From the NCBI GenBank assembly GCA_958296175.1, contig OY282448.1:2294127-2358126 (forward strand): DNA of 64,000 bases, given 5' to 3'. The notes under the pieces were generated by a model. The model was given only the letters and a program-made list of their open reading frames with translations, made no database searches and was not told the origin of the DNA. The position numbers and the translations under genes are program-made. The stretch comes from an uncultured Chloroflexota bacterium. GTDB taxonomy: Bacteria; Chloroflexota; UBA11872. Positions 42,959 through 51,044 of the stretch are shown in pieces (within the stretch, counting starts at the first letter, position 1; each line of letters opens with the position of its first letter).

Positions 42959-43507
42959 CTACCGCTGGACGGAACGCAGGTAATTGATGATCGCCCAGCG
43001 CTCCTCGGCGGTCAGCAGCGGCTGGAACGACGGCATGAGGTTCACGCCCTGCGAGATGGTCCAGAAGAGCGAGCCGTCCGGCAGCGCCGCCAGTTCCTCC
43101 CGCAGCAGCGAGGGCGGCGCTTTTTCCTGATACTTCTCGAACGCCGCGGCCACGTAGCTCACGCCGTCCGCGTTGGCCCCGTGGCACATGGCGCAGTTCG
43201 TCTCGAAGAGATCGCGCCCCGCCTCGATGGACGGTCCGTCGAACGGCACGGGGTTCTCCATGACCAGCGTGGCGGCAAAGTCCGTCACCGGGATTTCCGC
43301 GCCCGTGGTGGGCACGGACCCTTCGGGCGCGCCTGGGTGCGAGGGTTCCTGCGTGCGGTAGGACGCCTGGTAGTGCATTTCCGGGAACAGATCCACGGGA
43401 TAGGCGCCTGTTTCGCAGCTGGCCAGCACCACCGCCGCCGCCAGCAGCGCAGCCGCGCAGGCGGACAGCCGCGCCGGCCGACGTTTCACGACGCGCGGCA
43501 GGGTCAC
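42959..43507 (-). CDS. actE: Alternative complex III subunit ActE, monohaem cytochrome c lipoprotein
   Basis: The 182-residue product has a lipoprotein signal (LLAAAVVLASC, lipidated Cys31), the segment CETGAYPVDLFPEMHYQ, and one c-type haem site Cys105-x-x-Cys108-His109 (NCAMCHG) with a likely Met ligand in GVNLMPSFQP. The C-terminal ERWAIINYLRSVQ is typical of class I cytochromes. It receives electrons from the ACIII core. A GTG start overlaps the actD stop (GTGA). Confidence 0.93.
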   Translation of the reverse strand: MTLPRVVKRRPARLSACAAALLAAAVVLASCETGAYPVDLFPEMHYQASYRTQEPSHPGAPEGSVPTTGAEIPVTDFAATLVMENPVPFDGPSIEAGRDLFETNCAMCHGANADGVSYVAAAFEKYQEKAPPSLLREELAALPDGSLFWTISQGVNLMPSFQPLLTAEERWAIINYLRSVQR

Positions 43508-44064
43508 GCCGCCCCAGGCGCCTGCATCAGGCTCCCTTCCTTCGACAGCAGGTCGAGCGGCTCGGCTTCTTCCAGAGCGATCTGCGCGTCCGGCAGGCGG
43601 TGTTCGCGCGCCATGATCGAGACGCCGATGTAGCCCTCGGCGATGCGGTCGTCGTACAACCCCACGCCGTCGGGCAGCCGCGATTCGAACAGCACGCCCA
43701 GCACGGTGAACAGCACCGCGCCCAGCAGCGTGCCTTCGTACAGGATTTGGATGACGGCCGGCACCGCCACCACGGGCTTGCCGCCCGTGATGATCGGCAG
43801 CGACACCTGCGCGCCGACCACCCACGCCGTGCCGACGGCCAGCCCGCAGGCGGCGCCCGCGAAGGGGAACGCGAAGAGCCGGTGCTTGGTGTGGCCTTCG
43901 CCAAAAGCGCCCTCCGGATAGGGCGTGCTGCTGAGGATTTCGACGTCGGTGTCGTCGAAGCCGGCCTCGCGCAGCCGCGCAACCGCGTCGGCGGCCTGAT
44001 CGGGCTCGGCGTACAAGGCCAGCAGCTCGCGCTTCGGTGCAGTGTGTTTCGCCATGGACGTCAC
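43504..44064 (-). CDS. actD: Alternative complex III subunit ActD (DUF3341)
   Basis: This 186-residue membrane protein has the DUF3341 pattern: an N-terminal soluble part (LLALYAEPDQAADAVARLREAG) and two membrane helices around GAACGLAVGTAWVVGAQ and LLGAVLFTVLGVLFESRLP. A short C-terminal soluble part includes GVSIMAREHRL. It starts with GTG overlapping the actC stop, or with an ATG at 44055. It is a peripheral helper of the membrane arm. Confidence 0.93.
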   Translation of the reverse strand: MTSMAKHTAPKRELLALYAEPDQAADAVARLREAGFDDTDVEILSSTPYPEGAFGEGHTKHRLFAFPFAGAACGLAVGTAWVVGAQVSLPIITGGKPVVAVPAVIQILYEGTLLGAVLFTVLGVLFESRLPDGVGLYDDRIAEGYIGVSIMAREHRLPDAQIALEEAEPLDLLSKEGSLMQAPGAA

Positions 44065-45434
44065 TCCCGCATGGCGGCCGGGACGTTGGCCCGTCCGACT
44101 TTGATGCGGTCAGCCAGAATCTGGCCTTCCTTGATATCCGCGGCCGGCATGATCGGCAGCAGTTTCGCAAACGTGAGGAACCCAAGAATCACCAGCGCGA
44201 AGGAGGCCGCCACCAGGATGAACTCGGACAGCGACGGCGCGTAGTCCCCGTAGGTGAACGTCAGGCCGCTCTTCCGCTCCAGCGCGGGCACCACCACCAT
44301 GTAGCGCTCCAGCCACATGCCAACGTTCACCAGGATGGTGGTCACGAACATCCAGAAGAAGCTGCGGCGCACGCCTCGGAACAGCCACATCGGCACTGGA
44401 ATGACGTAGGCGCAGATGATGAAGGTGATGGCAATAACCACCCACGGCGGCTCGACCAGGCGGCGCTGCCAGGTGTCGACCTCGGCCGGCTCCGTGCCGT
44501 ACAGCCCGAAGAAGAGGTCCAGCATGAAGAAGAACAGCCAGACCGTGGCCACCACGATCAGCAGGCGCGCCAGCGAGTCGATGTGGTCGCGCTTGATGAA
44601 GCGCTTCAGCCCGAAGGCGTAGCGCATCACGATCATCACGGTCACCACCGCCGACACCCCCGAGTGCACGGCCCCGATCACGAAGTAGGGCGCGAACACC
44701 GTGTTGTGCCAGCCGGGCACGGTGGTGACCGCAAAGTCCCACGACACGATGGAGTGCACGGACACGAAGATGGGCAGGATGATTGCCGACAGCAACAGCC
44801 CGGCGATGGCCTGAATCCGCCATTGGCGCGTGGTGCCGCGGAAGCCCAGCGCCAGCACCCCGTAAATGGCGCGGCTGATGCGGTTCGGCGCCCGGTCGCG
44901 CGCCAGCGCCAGATCCGGCAGCAGCGCCACGTACACGAAGAGGATGGTGGAGGTCAGGTAGGTGAAGATCGCCGACGGGTCCCAGACCAGCGGCGAGCGC
45001 GGGTTCGGCCAGGCGCCGCGGTTCCAGTCGTAGGGGAACGTCCAATACATCGTGCGCCAGGGCCGCCCGGAGTGAATGAGCGGGAACTGCACGGCGGTCA
45101 GCAGCGAGAAGATCGTCAGCACTTCCGCCGCGCGCGTCACCGGCCGCCGCCATTCCGCCTGAGTCAGCCGCAGGATGGCCGACACCATGATCCCGGCGTG
45201 GCTCACGCCGATCCAGAACACGAAGTTGACGATCAGGAAGCCCCAGTAGACCGGGTGGGAGTAGCCCAGGAACTGCAGGCCGAACATGAGCATGAGGATC
45301 ACGACCGCCACCGCGGCCACCAGCAAACCGTTGAGCGCGCCGCCGACGGCGAAGAACCACTTCGGCCACGAGAAGACGAAGTCCAGCAGCTCGCGGTTGG
45401 CGGTGCGGGTGTCGGAGACGACCGGTTCCTGCAT
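44061..45434 (-). CDS. actC: Alternative complex III subunit ActC (NrfD-like, quinol-binding)
   Basis: The 457-residue protein has about ten membrane helices and the ActC pattern: YWGFLIVNFVFWIGVSHAG, the soluble loop RTMYWTFPYDWNRGAWPNPR, and LPDLALARDRAP. In characterised ACIII the subunit forms the quinol-binding membrane core with ActF. The start codon shares one base with the stop of the gene upstream (TGATG), and the stop overlaps actD. Confidence 0.95.
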   Translation of the reverse strand: MQEPVVSDTRTANRELLDFVFSWPKWFFAVGGALNGLLVAAVAVVILMLMFGLQFLGYSHPVYWGFLIVNFVFWIGVSHAGIMVSAILRLTQAEWRRPVTRAAEVLTIFSLLTAVQFPLIHSGRPWRTMYWTFPYDWNRGAWPNPRSPLVWDPSAIFTYLTSTILFVYVALLPDLALARDRAPNRISRAIYGVLALGFRGTTRQWRIQAIAGLLLSAIILPIFVSVHSIVSWDFAVTTVPGWHNTVFAPYFVIGAVHSGVSAVVTVMIVMRYAFGLKRFIKRDHIDSLARLLIVVATVWLFFFMLDLFFGLYGTEPAEVDTWQRRLVEPPWVVIAITFIICAYVIPVPMWLFRGVRRSFFWMFVTTILVNVGMWLERYMVVVPALERKSGLTFTYGDYAPSLSEFILVAASFALVILGFLTFAKLLPIMPAADIKEGQILADRIKVGRANVPAAMRE

Positions 45435-46783
45435 CAGTCCGGCTTTCCGAGAACGAGCACGCGCGCGCGCATGAACGTCCGCTCTTTGCGCAGCATCGAC
45501 CCCTGCCGCATCTCCCAGCCGTTCAGGATCGGCACGCGCGCGGCGGCGTACAGATACACCGCGAACATCAGGCCGATCATCCCAACCAGGAACAGCACGT
45601 CGAGCGCGTTGGGCCAGTAGGGCGCCGGCAGCTCGTGCATGACGTGGCCAAACGGCTCGGGGTTCGCCATGGGCGCCACGTAGAACCGGATGCGGTCGAA
45701 CACCAGACCCGCCACGATGAACACCGAGACCCCGGCAACCAAGGTCAGCGACTGCCGCACGCGGTTGAAGATCAGCAGCACGAACGGAATCAGCAGCATG
45801 AGGAACAGTGCCAGCAGGAACGGAAGGACGTAGGTGATGGCCACCGTGGTCTGCATGGCCGCCACTTCGCCGGGCAGCCGCGCGTACCACATCAGCAGGA
45901 AGTCGGACCAGAAGAAGTAGAACCACATCAGCACGGTGGCCAGCAGGATTTTGCCCAGCGCCGAGGCCTGCTCGTCGCCGATGAACCGCCCGGCCTCCGG
46001 CGAGAACTTCCGCACCAGCGCCAGCGTGATCAGGATGGTGGCAATGCCGGCCTGAATGCCGGTCAGCGCGTTGTAGGCCGGGAAGATGCCCGAGCGCCAA
46101 CCGGGCAGCAGGCTTTGCCCCAGGTCCGTGGACAGCAGCATGTGCACGTAGACGTAGCCCATCAGGTAGAACGCGCCCAGGGTCAGGTTCGCGGCCCGCA
46201 GCAGTTTCCACTGCTTCTGGGTTCCGGCCCAGTTGAGGTGCAGCCAGCGCCGCAGCGGCGGCATGGCGCGCACGCGGCTCGGCGGCCCGGCCACGTCGGG
46301 CACGGCCGAGAACCACAGCAAGGCCAGCCCGGTCAGCAGCAGGATGGACAGCGCCAGCGCGTCGGTCAGGAACGGCGCGCCGCCGCTGAAGCCGAACCAC
46401 AGGTTCGAGCGGCCTTCCAGCGGCGGCAGCGCGGCCATGATGGGAATCAGCAGGACGAAGCTCAAGAGCGAGGGCACGGCATACAGCGCGGCGATGCGCC
46501 GCACGGGCAGCGCCCAGTAGCCCTTGGCCATGCGCGAGGCGTAGGCCACCAGCGGCGCGGCGGTGGCCGTGGACAGCACGAACATCAGCGCCACCGTGGG
46601 ATAGGCCCAGGCCGCGCGGTCGCCCCAGGCGGTCACCAGCTTGACCACGTACGTCACCACGCCCAGCGCGCCGAGCACGGCCAGCGCCGCCGCGCCGGCG
46701 TGGCGCGGGGACACCTTGAGCGCCTGCGGCCGATAGGGCGGGCGCAGCGCCAGATGCAGCCCGGCGGCTTCGGGGTGAATCAT
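45434..46783 (-). CDS. actF: Second NrfD-like membrane subunit of alternative complex III (ActF-like)
   Basis: The 449-residue protein has about ten membrane helices but differs from ActC: GYWALPVRRIAALYAVPSLL, PAYNALTGIQAGIATILI, YFFWSDFLLMWYARLPGE and a C-terminal MRQGSMLRKERTF. This fits ActF, the second quinone-module subunit. In Rhodothermus actF comes last; here the gene sits between actB and actC. It overlaps the Fe-S gene before it (ATGA) and actC after it. Confidence 0.85.
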   Translation of the reverse strand: MIHPEAAGLHLALRPPYRPQALKVSPRHAGAAALAVLGALGVVTYVVKLVTAWGDRAAWAYPTVALMFVLSTATAAPLVAYASRMAKGYWALPVRRIAALYAVPSLLSFVLLIPIMAALPPLEGRSNLWFGFSGGAPFLTDALALSILLLTGLALLWFSAVPDVAGPPSRVRAMPPLRRWLHLNWAGTQKQWKLLRAANLTLGAFYLMGYVYVHMLLSTDLGQSLLPGWRSGIFPAYNALTGIQAGIATILITLALVRKFSPEAGRFIGDEQASALGKILLATVLMWFYFFWSDFLLMWYARLPGEVAAMQTTVAITYVLPFLLALFLMLLIPFVLLIFNRVRQSLTLVAGVSVFIVAGLVFDRIRFYVAPMANPEPFGHVMHELPAPYWPNALDVLFLVGMIGLMFAVYLYAAARVPILNGWEMRQGSMLRKERTFMRARVLVLGKPD

Positions 46784-47616
46784 GCGCGGTCCTCGGCCGG
46801 CGCGTGGCCGTGGCCGCCCTCGGGCGCCTCGGCGTGCGGATCGACTTTCTTCAGGTACACCACGCCCGGGTCGGTGCCGAAGTTCTCCAGCAGCGTGTAG
46901 CGCCGCTCGGACTCGGCCAGCCGCGAAACCGTGCTGCCCTCGTCGTTGAAGTCCCCAAACGTCAAGGCGGTTGTGGGGCAGGACTGCACGCAGGCGGGCT
47001 GCACCTCGCCGTCGGCCACCTCGCGGCCATCCGTCTTGGCGTCCACTTGCGCGCGGTTGATGCGCTGCACGCAGAACGTGCACTTTTCGATGATGCCCTT
47101 GCTGCGCACCGTCACGTCGGGGTTGAGCTGGTTGTTCAGCGACTCGGGCCACTCCGGATTCCAGAAGTTGAAGTAGCGCACCGAGTAGGGGCAGCCGTTG
47201 GCGCAGAAGCGCGTGCCGATGCAGCGGTTGTAGACCTGGACGTTCAGCCCTTCGGGGTTGTGATACGTCGCCCACACCGGGCAGACCGTTTCGCAGGGCG
47301 CGTTGCCGCAGTGCTGGCAGAGCACCGGAATGAAGCGCGCCTTGGCGTTGGGGAACTCGCCCTCCCAGTAGCGCTCGATGCGGATCCAGGTCTTGGCGCG
47401 GCGTTCCAGCACCCGCTGCTCTTCGTTGAGCGCAATGTTGTTTTCGGCCTGGCAGGCCACCACGCACGCCTGGCAGCCGGTGCAGCGGTCCAGGTCGATC
47501 ACCATGCCCCAGCGCGTGCCGTCCGACGGCGGGACCTCGGCGTCGGTGGGGATCGTCTGCCCCAGCGCGCCTACGGCGGCGGCGCGGGCGGCGCTTTCGT
47601 GGGCGGCGTTACTCAT
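46780..47616 (-). CDS. actB2: Alternative complex III iron-sulfur subunit (C-terminal half of a split ActB)
   Basis: The 278-residue protein is of the four-cluster ferredoxin type. Visible cysteine groups are CTGCQACVVACQAEN, CQHCGNAPCETVCP, CIGTRFCANGCPYSVRYFNF, IEKCTFCVQRI and PACVQSCP. In many ACIIIs these sites are the C-terminal half of one long ActB; here they form a separate chain. The start overlaps the end of the molybdopterin-like half by eight bases. It carries electrons toward the cytochrome subunits. Confidence 0.94.
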   Translation of the reverse strand: MSNAAHESAARAAAVGALGQTIPTDAEVPPSDGTRWGMVIDLDRCTGCQACVVACQAENNIALNEEQRVLERRAKTWIRIERYWEGEFPNAKARFIPVLCQHCGNAPCETVCPVWATYHNPEGLNVQVYNRCIGTRFCANGCPYSVRYFNFWNPEWPESLNNQLNPDVTVRSKGIIEKCTFCVQRINRAQVDAKTDGREVADGEVQPACVQSCPTTALTFGDFNDEGSTVSRLAESERRYTLLENFGTDPGVVYLKKVDPHAEAPEGGHGHAPAEDRA

Positions 47617-49816
47617 GATTGGTTATCTGCACGACTTGTTCCTCGACATCGTTGCGGGAGTTTGGCAGCACTTCGATGGTTGGCAGGCGTCGGAAGTCCC
47701 CGGTCGGCCGCACGCGGGCGCGCGTGGCCGCCCAGGCCAATGCGCCCGACCCCGCCACGGGCAGCGGCGCCAGGCTGGCCAGCACGTTGGCCCCGCGGCC
47801 CTCGCGCCAGCGGCCGCCGAAGACGTGCCCCTGGCCGACGGGCACCCCCAGCACACCGGGCGCGGCCACGGGGGAAATGTACACAGAAGCCTCGAAGCTG
47901 CCGTGCGGCGTTTCGACCGAGACCACGTCCCCGCGCGAGACGCGCAGCGCCGTCGCCGTGGCGGGGTGCATGTCCACCCAGGTCGTCCAGGTGGCGGTCG
48001 TCAGCGGGTCGGGCGTGGCTTGCAGCCAGGGCGCGGCCGTTTCGTCGCCGCTCCCCAGTGCCACGCTCTCGAAGGGGATGACGTGCAGGGGATATTCCAC
48101 GTGGCCGCCGCCGAACGCCGGTTGGGCCAGCAGGCCCACGTGCCAGTCCGGCGCGGTCGTGAACGCGGTTGCCGCCGCGTCGTTCCAGCCGCCGCCGTCG
48201 CGCAGCAGCGTGACCCAGCGCTGCTCGAAGTCGTCCGACCCGGCGTATGCCTGCCGGGCGCTGTCCCGCACGGCATCGCGCATCGTTTCCCAGGGCGGCG
48301 CCGACGCGGGCCGCACCTCGCGCCAGACTTCCAGCAGCGTGTCGCCAAAGCTGCGGCCCGAACCCATGGCTTTGACGACGGGCTGGCGATAGCCCACCAC
48401 CTGCTGCCGGGGCGCCGGGTCGGGCACGTAGTCGCCCCATTCCTCGAAAGGATGCGTGGCCGGCAGCACCAGGTCGGCGTGGCCCAGCGTCTCGTTCATG
48501 ATCGTGCCAATGCCCACCACGAACGGAATGGTACCCAGCGCGTCGGCGAAGCGGGTGGCCTGCGGCATTCCATAGACCGGATCGGCGTCGAAGACGATCA
48601 CGGCGTCCGGCCGCTCGCCTTCCAGCCAGGCGTTGCCGCGGCCGGCCAGGTCGGCGAACGTGGCCGGCGCCACCGGCGGCGTCACGCCGGAGCGCGGCCC
48701 GGGGTTGGGCAGAATCCCGCCCACCGCCCCCACACTGCCGACCATCCAGTTCAGCAGCATCACGGCCAGGCCGTTGTCCAGCCCGTTGGTGCTGGCCAGC
48801 GCCGGGCCGCCCGCAATCGCAATGCCCGGCGGGTGGCTGACGAACTCGTGCGCCAGCGCTTGAATTCGCGCCGCGGGCACGCCGGTGCGGTCGCTGACGC
48901 GGTCCGGCGCGAACTCGTTCAGCGCGTCGATGCCGCCCACCGTATGCACCACGTCGAACCACGCTTCCAGCGGAACCAGTCCCTCGGCGGCGATGACCTG
49001 CGCCACCGAAAGCGCCAGCGCGCCTTCCTGGCCAGGATTCACGTAGACCCAGGTGTCCGCGTTGGCGCCGGTCATGGACATGTGCGGCTCGACTTGCATC
49101 AGACGGCCGCGCGCGCCGGCGCCCTGACGAAATTCGCCGTAGCCCACGCCGAAGTGCGTGGGCGACACCCAGGCGCCCAGGAAGTCCGCGCCGAACGACA
49201 GAATCGAACCAGCGTTGGCAATGTCCAGGAACGGCAGCCGTTCCGCGCCCAGGCCGTCGCGCGCCACCTGGCGCCAGACGGACGTCTCGATGGATTCATA
49301 CACCAGATGCTCGCCGCCAAATGCGGCCGCAAAGTCGCGCGCGATCCGCGCCTGCGTCCCGCTGACGGGCCCCGTGATGACGATCACGTTGCGCGCGGCG
49401 CCCAGCTTGTCGGCCAGCAGGTCGAGCGCGGTCGTCCAGGGCAGCGCTTCGAAGTCCCCGCCGCCGCGCAGCCCGCGCCGCTGCAGCGGCGCGTCCAGCC
49501 GGTCCGGGTGATACAGCGACTGCACGCCCGCCTGGCTGCGCACGTTGAGCTTGCCGCGGTTGACCGGGAAGCTTGGGTTGCCTTCCACCTTCTTGGCGCG
49601 TCCGTCAATCGTGCGCACCACCACGCTGTTGCCGCAGGTGGTGTGGGCGCAGGCCGTGGCGAACCACAGCTCCTGGCCGGGCAGCGATTGTTCGGGCTGG
49701 AGCACGAAGCTCTGCACCTGCGATTCGCGGTCGGGCGCCGCGCAGCCAACCACGGCCACGCCGCCGGCCAGCGCGGCCGCGCCCGCCAGAAAACGGCGCC
49801 GTCCCAAGGTGCTCAT
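47609..49816 (-). CDS. actB1: Alternative complex III molybdopterin-oxidoreductase-like subunit (N-terminal half of a split ActB)
   Basis: The 735-residue protein has a Tat-type lipoprotein signal (LGRRRFLAGAAAL, then VVGC), then the fold of molybdopterin oxidoreductases (ACAHTTCGNSVVVRTIDGRAKKVEG, WTTALDLLADKLG, NETLGHADLVLPATHPFEEWGDY, and the C-terminal WVDMHPATATALRVSRGDVV). ACIII ActB is known not to bind molybdenum. The N-terminal CxxxxC lacks the four-Cys pattern of a 4Fe-4S site, consistent with this. I chose the ATG at 49816; the frame extends to 49867 without signal-like sequence. Confidence 0.94.
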   Translation of the reverse strand: MSTLGRRRFLAGAAALAGGVAVVGCAAPDRESQVQSFVLQPEQSLPGQELWFATACAHTTCGNSVVVRTIDGRAKKVEGNPSFPVNRGKLNVRSQAGVQSLYHPDRLDAPLQRRGLRGGGDFEALPWTTALDLLADKLGAARNVIVITGPVSGTQARIARDFAAAFGGEHLVYESIETSVWRQVARDGLGAERLPFLDIANAGSILSFGADFLGAWVSPTHFGVGYGEFRQGAGARGRLMQVEPHMSMTGANADTWVYVNPGQEGALALSVAQVIAAEGLVPLEAWFDVVHTVGGIDALNEFAPDRVSDRTGVPAARIQALAHEFVSHPPGIAIAGGPALASTNGLDNGLAVMLLNWMVGSVGAVGGILPNPGPRSGVTPPVAPATFADLAGRGNAWLEGERPDAVIVFDADPVYGMPQATRFADALGTIPFVVGIGTIMNETLGHADLVLPATHPFEEWGDYVPDPAPRQQVVGYRQPVVKAMGSGRSFGDTLLEVWREVRPASAPPWETMRDAVRDSARQAYAGSDDFEQRWVTLLRDGGGWNDAAATAFTTAPDWHVGLLAQPAFGGGHVEYPLHVIPFESVALGSGDETAAPWLQATPDPLTTATWTTWVDMHPATATALRVSRGDVVSVETPHGSFEASVYISPVAAPGVLGVPVGQGHVFGGRWREGRGANVLASLAPLPVAGSGALAWAATRARVRPTGDFRRLPTIEVLPNSRNDVEEQVVQITNHE

Positions 49817-49829
49817 GGCGTCTGGCCCA

Positions 49830-50390
49830 TCACTTGTGGCACGTCGCGCAGTCCAGCGGCGCCGCACTCTCGCGGTGGCAGTCCTGGCAGTCGCCCATGG
49901 CCAGCGAGCGCACCTGCCGCACTTCCGTCATCGACGCAATGTCGCCGTGGCAGGTGGAACACTCCAGCCCTGCCTGCACGTGCGGCGCGTGCACGAAGCG
50001 CACGTGGTCCGGCACGCGGTGCACGCGCGTCCAGTTGATTGGCGTGTTGGTTTCCCAGTGCGCCTGCAAGAGCTGAATCTGGGGCTTGTCGGCGGCCACC
50101 GCCGCGTGGCAGAACATGCACTGCTCCACCGAGGGAATCGTGGCCGCCGCCTGTGTGTCCACGCCGCGGTGGCAAAACTCGCAGGCAATGCCGGCCTGGC
50201 CGGCGTGCACGCTGTGGTCGAAGGCGATCGGCTGGGTCGGCGCCGGAGTCACGGTGCCTCCGGCAGCCATCAGAAACAGGAGCGCGGCCAGCACGCCGCC
50301 GCCCGCCAGCACCACGGGGACCGTGGCCGCCACCACAATGGCCGCCTGCATGCGCGTGACGCGCGGCAGGAGAACGCGCAGGTATTCCAT
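49830..50390 (-). CDS. actA: Alternative complex III pentahaem cytochrome c subunit ActA
   Basis: The 186-residue protein has one N-terminal membrane anchor (about 15-43) and five CxxCH haem sites: CEFCH, CMFCH, CSTCH, CQDCH and CATCH, the last two residues from the end. Conserved His in FDHSVHAGQAG and VHAPHVQ are likely distal ligands. These haems need the ccm genes downstream. It follows the 104-residue membrane protein by three bases and precedes actB by 13. Confidence 0.95.
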   Translation of the reverse strand: MEYLRVLLPRVTRMQAAIVVAATVPVVLAGGGVLAALLFLMAAGGTVTPAPTQPIAFDHSVHAGQAGIACEFCHRGVDTQAAATIPSVEQCMFCHAAVAADKPQIQLLQAHWETNTPINWTRVHRVPDHVRFVHAPHVQAGLECSTCHGDIASMTEVRQVRSLAMGDCQDCHRESAAPLDCATCHK

Positions 50391-50393
50391 CCG

Positions 50394-50708
50394 CTAGATG
50401 GCCAGCCGCGGGTAGATCGTCGGCAGCACTGCCACCGCCAGCAACGTGCCCTTGACGACCAACACCGCAACGGCCGTCAGCCCCATGGTCATAACCAGAT
50501 AAAGCGGGGCGCGCATGCGGCGCGACACGTCAACCGGCAGGTCGCCCGTGTCGGCCAACGACGGAATCATCGCGTGCGCCAGCATGTACACCAGGCCGGT
50601 GACCACCAGCGCCAAGGCAAGAAACCACAGGTGCGCAACCAACTCCGAGAGCTTGACCCAATCGGTGTACGTGAGCTCGCTCAGCTGCACCCGCGGGTCT
50701 CCGTCCAT
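50394..50708 (-). CDS. Small membrane protein heading the alternative complex III operon
   Basis: At 104 residues it has two membrane helices (LWFLALALVVTGLVYMLAHA and a second from LYLVMTMGLTAVAVLVVKG onward) and a soluble N-terminus (DGDPRVQLSELTYTDWVKL). It is three bases ahead of actA and is thus the first gene. A small accessory subunit, such as the ActG reported for Chloroflexus, is possible; I could not confirm similarity. Confidence 0.75.
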   Translation of the reverse strand: MDGDPRVQLSELTYTDWVKLSELVAHLWFLALALVVTGLVYMLAHAMIPSLADTGDLPVDVSRRMRAPLYLVMTMGLTAVAVLVVKGTLLAVAVLPTIYPRLAI

Positions 50709-51044
50709 GCGCGGTCCAGCGTGGCCGCGGGCGCATGGTAGCGAACGCGCCCGCCGCGTGCGCGGGGGCGAGGCGCGCGCACACCGCGGCCGCCGCATCC
50801 AGGGGAAGGCTGCATCTGGCGAGTTCGCGTCTATGGCCAAAGGACAACGTGAAATGTTTCACAAATGGCCCCGCGCCGCAAGAGCAGTCCGCCCGCGGGG
50901 CCGCGAACCAGCGGCCGCACGGCCGCCAGCACAGGGCGGCGCGTGCTGTCACAATGCGGCGTCGGCCGCGGCCGCCCACCCGGCGGCGCGGCGTTTCTCG
51001 GTTGACCGCGGGAGCCGACGGCTCGGAAAGGACCAACATCCGCC
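50709..51044. other. Divergent promoter region between the act-ccm-frd block and the aldehyde dehydrogenase
   Basis: This 336-base gap lies between two gene starts pointing away from each other, so it must hold promoters for both. It contains a comparatively AT-rich patch (about 50838-50867) with a palindrome listed separately. No small gene is supported. I could not assign -35/-10 boxes with confidence. Confidence 0.6.
50849..50862. promoter_or_regulatory. CRP/FNR-family-like palindromic operator
   Basis: GTGAAATGTTTCAC is an inverted repeat in the divergent region, with context CGTGA-N6-TCACA. This matches the CRP consensus TGTGA-N6-TCACA at nine of ten positions. It is 141 bases upstream of the first act-operon gene and 183 bases upstream of the aldehyde dehydrogenase. 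A CRP/FNR-type regulator could thus control either unit, but no such regulator gene is in the window. Confidence 0.5.
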
